From: Clostridiales bacterium
GTDB lineage: Bacteria > Bacillota > Clostridia > Oscillospirales > Oscillospiraceae
DNA: 64,000 nucleotides
Assembly (NCBI GenBank): GCA_014799505.1
Contig: JAAVHV010000002.1
Coordinates: 78,991-142,990, forward strand
Direction of reading: 5' to 3'
Under the pieces are notes generated by a model. It had not been told where the DNA came from. It saw nothing but the letters and a program-made list of their open reading frames with translations, and did not search any database. Shown in pieces: positions 56,520 through 64,000 of the stretch. The translations under genes and the position numbers were made by a program. Numbering within the stretch: position 1 is the stretch's first letter; the number at the start of each line of letters is the position of its first letter.

Positions 56520-58448
56520 ATGAGTGTGGAACCTACAACGCGATACGATAAAGAATTTGACCGGCGGTACGCCTACGACGGCTGCGATCTGGGCGCCGTG
56601 TGTACCCCGGCGCGGACGGTATTTAAGCTGTGGAGCCCGGAGGCTGTCCGGGTAGAGCTGTTTTTATACCGGGACGGCGTCTCGGACGCCTATGACCGGC
56701 TGGCGCTGGCCCCCGGTGAGCGGGGCGTGTGGACAGTAAGCGTGGAGGGCGATCTCCACGGGGTATATTACGATTACGAGGTTGAGACGGCCTCCGGGAC
56801 GGCCCGCACCGCCGATCCCTACGCCCTGGCCTGCGGCCGCAACGGGGCCCGGAGCATGGCGGTGGATCTGTCCCGCACCAACCCAGAGGGGTTTGAGCGG
56901 GACTGCCCGCCCCCGGCCCAGCCTGAGCGCATCATCTACGAGCTCCACGTGAAGGATTTTTCCTATGACGCGGACAGCGGCGTGCCGGCGCGGCTCCGGG
57001 GAAAATTCAAGGCTTTTTCCTGGCGGGACGCGGGCGGGCGGCTGCCCGCCTGCATGGAGCACCTGCGCTCCCTGGGCGTCACCCACGTGCAGCTGCTGCC
57101 CATCTTCGACTTCGCCTCGGTGGACGAGGGCGGGGACGAGGGGCAGTTCAACTGGGGCTACGATCCGCTGAATTACAACGTGCCCGAGGGCAGCTATGCC
57201 ACCGACCCCGACGACGGGGCCGTCCGTATCCGGGAGTGCAAGGAGATGATCCAGGCCCTTCACGCCAACGGGATGCGGGTGGTGATGGACGTGGTGTACA
57301 ACCACACCCATGGCGCGGACTCCTGGCTGGGGCGCTCCGCGCCGGGCTACTACTACCGCAGATGGGCGGACGGGTCGCTGTCCAACGGCTCCGGCTGCGG
57401 CAACGACGTGGCGGCGGGTCGGGCCATGGTGGACAATTATATCCTCAACTCGGTGCTGTACTGGGCGCGGGAGTACCACATCGACGGCTTCCGCTTCGAC
57501 CTGATGGGCCTTTTGACGGTGGAGCTGATGAACCGCATCCGCTGGGCGCTGGACGCCGAGTTCGGCCCGGGGGAAAAGCTGGTGTACGGCGAACCCTGGC
57601 GGGCGGCGGACTCCCCCATGGAGCCCGACACCGCCTCGGCCCTGAAATACAACATCCAGCGCTTGGACCCGGACATCGCCATTTTCTGCGACACCACCCG
57701 GGACGCCATCAAGGGCGACTGCTTCCACGGGGAGCAGCCCGGCTTTGTCAACGGAGCCATGGGGCTGGGCGAGACCATACTGGCCTCCGCCGCGGGCTGG
57801 ATGGGCGGCGAAGGGGACTTCCAACCCCGATCCTGCGGGCAGATCATCAACTATGTGTCCGTCCACGATAATTACACCCTGTGGGACAAGCTGGCGCTGT
57901 GCGCCTCGGGAACCCCCTCCTATGCGCAGCCTCAGGACGATCTGCTGGCCCAGAACAGGCTGGCGGCGTTCATCTGCTTCACCTGCCAGGGGAATATCTT
58001 CTTCCAGGCGGGGGAGGAGTTTGGCCGCACCAAGCTGGGGGACCACAACAGTTATAAGTCCTCCCCCGACGTGAACAAGCTGGACTGGCACCGGGCTTGG
58101 ACCTTTGGGGGGCTGACGGACTACTACCGGCAGCTCATCCGGCTGCGCAAGTCTCTGCCCGGGCTGTGCGACAAGTCCGTCAAGGCTGGGGAGCGCATTG
58201 TGGAGCGTAAGGTTCACCGGGACGGGGTGGTGTCCTTCCAGGTGGAGGGGGGCGGGCCCTGCGGGGAGCGGCTGTTCGTCATCTATAACGCCACGGCCAG
58301 CGACTACGCCATCCAATTGGCCGCAGGCCGGTGGATCATCCGGGCGGACGGCACGAACGCCGACCAGCACAAGCCCCTCATCTCCCAGGGAAACTGGGTG
58401 ACTGTGCCGCCACGCAGCGGGATGCTGCTTCAGCAAATGAGCGTATAA
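56520..58448 (+). CDS. pulA: Type I pullulanase / debranching enzyme (GH13)
   Basis: 642 aa without signal peptide, so intracellular. N-terminal CBM48-type domain (TVFKLWSPEAVRVELFLYRD), then the GH13 barrel with the pullulanase signature FNWGYDPLNYNVPEGSYA, DVVYNHTH (region I), DGFRFDLMG (nucleophile Asp), GEPW (acid Glu) and VSVHDN (third acid). It hydrolyses alpha-1,6 branches of glycogen and maltodextrins. Confidence 0.95.
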   Translation: MSVEPTTRYDKEFDRRYAYDGCDLGAVCTPARTVFKLWSPEAVRVELFLYRDGVSDAYDRLALAPGERGVWTVSVEGDLHGVYYDYEVETASGTARTADPYALACGRNGARSMAVDLSRTNPEGFERDCPPPAQPERIIYELHVKDFSYDADSGVPARLRGKFKAFSWRDAGGRLPACMEHLRSLGVTHVQLLPIFDFASVDEGGDEGQFNWGYDPLNYNVPEGSYATDPDDGAVRIRECKEMIQALHANGMRVVMDVVYNHTHGADSWLGRSAPGYYYRRWADGSLSNGSGCGNDVAAGRAMVDNYILNSVLYWAREYHIDGFRFDLMGLLTVELMNRIRWALDAEFGPGEKLVYGEPWRAADSPMEPDTASALKYNIQRLDPDIAIFCDTTRDAIKGDCFHGEQPGFVNGAMGLGETILASAAGWMGGEGDFQPRSCGQIINYVSVHDNYTLWDKLALCASGTPSYAQPQDDLLAQNRLAAFICFTCQGNIFFQAGEEFGRTKLGDHNSYKSSPDVNKLDWHRAWTFGGLTDYYRQLIRLRKSLPGLCDKSVKAGERIVERKVHRDGVVSFQVEGGGPCGERLFVIYNATASDYAIQLAAGRWIIRADGTNADQHKPLISQGNWVTVPPRSGMLLQQMSV

Positions 58449-58449
58449 A

Positions 58450-58486
58450 CAGGAAAAACCGCGTCCTACGGACGCGGTTTTTCCTA
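58450..58486. terminator. Bidirectional terminator
   Basis: AGGAAAAACCGCGTCC-TAC-GGACGCGGTTTTTCCT between convergent genes. Confidence 0.92.
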
Positions 58487-58487
58487 T

Positions 58488-58943
58488 TCATCGTTTGATT
58501 GCGTAAACCCCGGTGGCTGCTGCCAGAACTTCTTCCGGTTTGCCGGCCAGGAACACCTCCGCCGACATCTGCCCTGAGGTGCTCCCAATCCGAATGGTGC
58601 GGGTGCGCACCAGGATGTCCGCGTTCAGCGGGACAGGACGGGCGTAGTTCACCGTCATGGTGACGGTGGGAGTGGGGACGCCGCCGCACTGGGCGGTGCA
58701 GGTAACGCCCATACAGGTGTCCACCAGGGAGGCGGTGACCCCGCCGTGGACGATGCCCAGGGGGTTGGACATGGAATCATCCGTGTGGCAGGAAAACAGC
58801 AGGGAGCCGGCGGGGCCGTCCTCGTTCACCAGGGCGATGTCCTTCCCGATCCGGGGCCAGGCCCGGGCGTTGGATTGGGCCCGCTGGGCGATGAACTCCG
58901 CCGCGCGGCGGCGCAGCTCGCCGCTGGATATGAGTTCGCTCAT
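58488..58943 (-). CDS. PaaI-like hotdog thioesterase
   Basis: 151 aa. Hotdog fold with the PaaI-type motif NPLGIVHGGVTASLVDTCMG, then TVTMTVNYARPVPLNADIL. Hydrolyses acyl-CoA-type thioesters. ATG overlaps the RqcH stop by 4 nt, so cotranscribed. Confidence 0.9.
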   Translation of the reverse strand: MSELISSGELRRRAAEFIAQRAQSNARAWPRIGKDIALVNEDGPAGSLLFSCHTDDSMSNPLGIVHGGVTASLVDTCMGVTCTAQCGGVPTPTVTMTVNYARPVPLNADILVRTRTIRIGSTSGQMSAEVFLAGKPEEVLAAATGVYAIKR

Positions 58944-60700
58944 GGCGTCCCCTCTTTCTGTTTGCCGCCCCGCAGCGCCCGCACGAAATCCTCATTAGGC
59001 GTAACGTATACCGTGCGATAGGTGTTGTAGATCACGTATCCCGGCTTGGCCCCGGCGGGCTTTTTGACCACCTTCACGGGGGTGTAGTCCACCGGCACCT
59101 GGCCCGACTCCCTCCCCTGGGAGAACCAGGCCGCCAGCATGGCCGCCTCGGTGAGGGACTGCTCGTCCGGCTCCACCCCGCCGGTTTTCAGGATGACATG
59201 GGAGCCGTGGAGCTTTTGGGCGTGGAGCCACAGGTCCCGCTTGTCCGCGTCCTTGGTGGTCAGACGGTCGTTCTGGCTGTTGTTCTTGCCCACCAGGATG
59301 GTGAGGCCGGAGGAGGAACGAAACTCCATGGGCTTGGCGTGGACGATCTTCACCCGGCCCTTGGCGGTCATCTTCCGCTTATGCTGCTTGAGGTAGCCGT
59401 TGTCCATCAGCTCCTGACGGATTTCCTGCAAATCCTTATCCCCTTCGGACAGGGTAATCATTTGCAGTACGCTGTCCAGGTAGTCCAGCTCCCGGCGGTT
59501 CTTCTCCAGCTGGATGGTCAGCATTTCCTCCGCCTTCTGGGCCTTTTTGTAATCCTTGTAATACTTCGCCGCGTTCTGCTGGGGGGTGAGCAGGGGATCC
59601 AGGGGGATGTCCACGTCTTTGCACTCCGGGTCGTAGTAATTCTGGGCCCGAAGGACGGTCTGGCCCTTGCTCATCTGACAGAAGTTGGTGGTGATGATGT
59701 CGCCGTACTGGCGCAGTTTTTCCCGGTCAGCGGAGCGGGCCAGGTCGCCCTCCTGGTTGACGATCTTCTTGGCGGTGCGGTTCCGGGCCTGGGTGACGGA
59801 GCGGATGAAATCCTGCCCACGCTGCTTGACCCGCTCCTGGGCCTCCTTCTGCTCGTAGAAGTCGTCCAGCAGCTGGGAGAACGTGTCATAGCGCTTCAAC
59901 TCCACCTTGGGGCCGTATTGCAGCACCGGCATGAAGGTGAAGTCCATGGGCTTGCCGTCCTTTATTAGAACGGTGGGGGTGTAGTCCCCGGCCCGCACCC
60001 GCTCCATAAGTTGATTAAAGCGTTCCGCAAGCCCCTCCCGGCTGCCTTCACCCTGGAACACCAGCTCCCGGGCAATCAGCGGGGACAGGCCGTTGAAGCT
60101 GTCCAGCAGCCACTTGTCCTGGCTGTCCCCCTCGGGGGCGTTGGCGAGGACGTGGGAACGCAGTTCGTCGGGGGTCATGGCGGAGGGATCCAACCGTCCG
60201 GTGGGCTCGGGGAGCTGGTAGTACAGCCCCGGCATGACGGGCCGCTTGACGGACAGATCGCCGTCCGCCCGGCGCATACAGTCGGTGACCCGGCCCGCCC
60301 CGTCCAGCATGATGAGGTTGGACTTGCGCCCGATGCACTCCAGCACCAGCCGCCGCTCCACCCGGTCGCCCAGCTCATCCAGTGTCTCAAAGCGGAAGTC
60401 CAGCAGCCGCTCCATGGGGGGCTGGGTCAGCTCCAGCAGCCGCGCCCCGGTGAAGTGCTTGCGCAGCAGCATACAGAACATGGGGGGCGTCTCCGGGTTC
60501 TCCCGGGGCACCTTTGTGAGCTGCGCCCTGGGGTGGGCGGGGCTGGCGGACAGCAGCAGGCGCACGTTGTCCCGGCCCGCGCGCATATGGAGCACCGCCT
60601 CGTCCCTCGCGGGCTGGTAGAGCTTGTCCACCTTGCCGCCGATAAGCTTGCTGCGCAGCTCCCCGGCAAGAGCGTTCATGAATATAGCGTCAAAAGGCAT
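58940..60700 (-). CDS. rqcH: RqcH (NEMF/Tae2, NFACT family) ribosome quality control protein
   Basis: 586 aa. NFACT-N domain (MPFDAIFMNALAGELRSKLI, GGKVDKLYQPARDEAVLHMR), HhH region, long coiled coil (about 280-420) and NFACT-R (TILVGKNNSQNDRLTTKDAD, DLWLHAQKLHGSHVILKTGG). Recruits tRNA-Ala to stalled 50S subunits for alanine tailing. Older name: fibronectin-binding protein. Confidence 0.93.
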   Translation of the reverse strand: MPFDAIFMNALAGELRSKLIGGKVDKLYQPARDEAVLHMRAGRDNVRLLLSASPAHPRAQLTKVPRENPETPPMFCMLLRKHFTGARLLELTQPPMERLLDFRFETLDELGDRVERRLVLECIGRKSNLIMLDGAGRVTDCMRRADGDLSVKRPVMPGLYYQLPEPTGRLDPSAMTPDELRSHVLANAPEGDSQDKWLLDSFNGLSPLIARELVFQGEGSREGLAERFNQLMERVRAGDYTPTVLIKDGKPMDFTFMPVLQYGPKVELKRYDTFSQLLDDFYEQKEAQERVKQRGQDFIRSVTQARNRTAKKIVNQEGDLARSADREKLRQYGDIITTNFCQMSKGQTVLRAQNYYDPECKDVDIPLDPLLTPQQNAAKYYKDYKKAQKAEEMLTIQLEKNRRELDYLDSVLQMITLSEGDKDLQEIRQELMDNGYLKQHKRKMTAKGRVKIVHAKPMEFRSSSGLTILVGKNNSQNDRLTTKDADKRDLWLHAQKLHGSHVILKTGGVEPDEQSLTEAAMLAAWFSQGRESGQVPVDYTPVKVVKKPAGAKPGYVIYNTYRTVYVTPNEDFVRALRGGKQKEGTP

Positions 60701-61103
60701 CTTCGCTTGCCTCCATCATCACGTCAAACAGCTCATTGAGCCGTTCCGTCCTTCCTTGCAGATACAGCCAGCCGAACAGGGACTCTAGCGCCGTGGCGGC
60801 GTGGTACTCCCCCACGCTGGCCCCCTTTGGCACGGCGGCGGTGTGGCTGTTGCGGCCCCGGCGGTACACCCCCTGCTCCTCCTCGGTGAGCAGCGGCAGG
60901 ATGGCGTGCACCAATTTGGCCTGGGCGGGGGCGGCCACATATTTGACGGTGGCCTTGTGCAGACCGGCATTGGTGGCCTTGCCGTGGAGGCACAGCCAGG
61001 AGCGCACCATCAGCTCGTACACACCGTCGCCCAGGTGGGCAAGGCCCAGGGCGCTGATGCGTTCAATGGTATCCTGTCCGGCGGACAGGTGAAAGTAATC
61101 CAT
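60690..61103 (-). CDS. mrnC: Mini-ribonuclease III
   Basis: 137 aa from the ATG at 61103 (MDYFHLSAGQDTIERISALG). RNase III catalytic domain without dsRBD: AHLGDGVYELMVRSWL, GRNSHTAAVPKGASVGEYHA, ATALESLFGWLYLQG. Processes 23S rRNA precursors. Overlaps rqcH by 11 nt. Confidence 0.92.
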   Translation of the reverse strand: MDYFHLSAGQDTIERISALGLAHLGDGVYELMVRSWLCLHGKATNAGLHKATVKYVAAPAQAKLVHAILPLLTEEEQGVYRRGRNSHTAAVPKGASVGEYHAATALESLFGWLYLQGRTERLNELFDVMMEASEDAF

Positions 61104-61264
61104 GGGGAATTCTCCAATCTCAGGAAATATCTTTGAAATTATATCACAATGCCGTGGAAATGCAAGGGAAACGGTTGGCACGAAAGGCGCGGCCCAACGC
61201 CCTTCCCTTTTTGCTCCGGGTGTGATATACTCTTGCCGATTTGAAAGAAAAGGAGCGTCAAGCG

Positions 61265-62443
<1,179 letters not shown>

Positions 62444-62456
62444 GGAATGGCGCGAG

Positions 62457-62792
62457 ATGAAGCTGACCATTGATTTTGGCAATCCGATTTTTGAGGAGGA
62501 GACGGCGAGCGCGCTGACGCTGAGCGACCTGGATGATTTTTACGTTTCGGCTACCGAGCTTGACCGGCTGAATCTGTTTTTTGAGCTGGAGGCCACGTTC
62601 CACCAATATTTGGACGCCGGAAAAAACGGACTGGCGGCCCATCTTGCATATTTGACCGCGTATTATGTGTTTACGCCCCTGACGCCGCCCGCCTCCTGCG
62701 ACCTGGCTCTGCACTACATCAAAGAGGCGCTCAGACTGGCCCCATGCCAGGAGTATCAGGACTGGCTTGAACTGATTGAAAAAGGGAATTGA
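62457..62792 (+). CDS. Hypothetical helical protein
   Basis: 111 aa from the ATG at 62457. Acidic N-terminus (MKLTIDFGNPIFEEETASAL) then helix pairs (FFELEATFHQYLDAGKNGLA, SCDLALHYIKEALRLAP) that look TPR-like. Downstream of malic enzyme by 13 nt. No known family. Confidence 0.7.
   Translation: MKLTIDFGNPIFEEETASALTLSDLDDFYVSATELDRLNLFFELEATFHQYLDAGKNGLAAHLAYLTAYYVFTPLTPPASCDLALHYIKEALRLAPCQEYQDWLELIEKGN

Positions 62793-64000
<1,208 letters not shown>

Noticed and set aside
56664..58436. A 590-codon minus-strand frame opposite the pullulanase
   Set aside because: Same GC-driven shadow; the plus strand carries all GH13 motifs.

Overview
The window is high-GC Clostridia DNA, most like the Oscillospiraceae (Flavonifractor, Lawsonibacter or Intestinimonas type). 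This rests on AGGAGG ribosome sites, consensus sigma-A promoters and gene content, and is inference. It has two parts. Positions 1 to about 37,320 are most of a temperate contractile-tailed (myovirus-type) prophage whose left end lies outside the window. Positions 37,320 to 64,000 are host chromosome.

Prophage, read from its integrase end. The integrase (36178-37251) sits next to an att junction holding only the 3' end of a tRNA. Leftward come a SWIM zinc-finger gene, an ImmA-type peptidase meeting a Cro/CI repressor tail to tail, and divergent promoters. Next is a 2.2-kb block of tiny genes on both strands with repeated promoters (31.7-34.0 kb). A long leftward early operon follows (18.5-31.7 kb): small zinc-ribbon proteins, a transglycosylase, broken DNA methyltransferase genes, an ASCH-type protein, an AAA+ ATPase, an HUH-type replication protein, a DUF1064 protein, ParA, a J-domain protein, ParB and a probable late activator. 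A separate rightward operon (14.2-18.4 kb) starts at an array of five CACGGCAACGTG palindromes. Three of its intergenic gaps carry copies of the same structured RNA-like element. The late operon (13.2 kb to 1) encodes packaging, head and contractile-tail proteins in the usual order: two small terminase-like proteins, large terminase, gpW-like, portal, protease with nested scaffold, decoration, capsid, connectors, sheath, tube, frameshifted chaperone, tape measure.

Host part. A deoxypentose-phosphate aldolase plus MtnA-like isomerase pair is followed by a sugar-binding lipoprotein overlapping a hybrid histidine kinase, then a STAND/TPR ATPase and a LysR gene that have both lost their 5' ends at one junction. 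Then come a ferredoxin-type aldo/keto reductase, tRNA-Arg, an aconitase-like hydratase with an acetyltransferase, a lipoprotein, a HAD phosphatase and a three-gene operon with a sigma-like HTH protein. After tRNA-Thr and tRNA-Tyr come an alpha/beta hydrolase, type I pullulanase, thioesterase, RqcH, Mini-RNase III, malic enzyme and the start of glutamate dehydrogenase.

The least explained items are the three-copy RNA element of the rightward phage operon, a second palindromic element found both inside one copy of it and inside a phage coding gene, the palindrome array beside a ParAB-carrying prophage, the small-gene cassettes with duplicated promoters, and a repeat that follows the terminators of tRNA genes.
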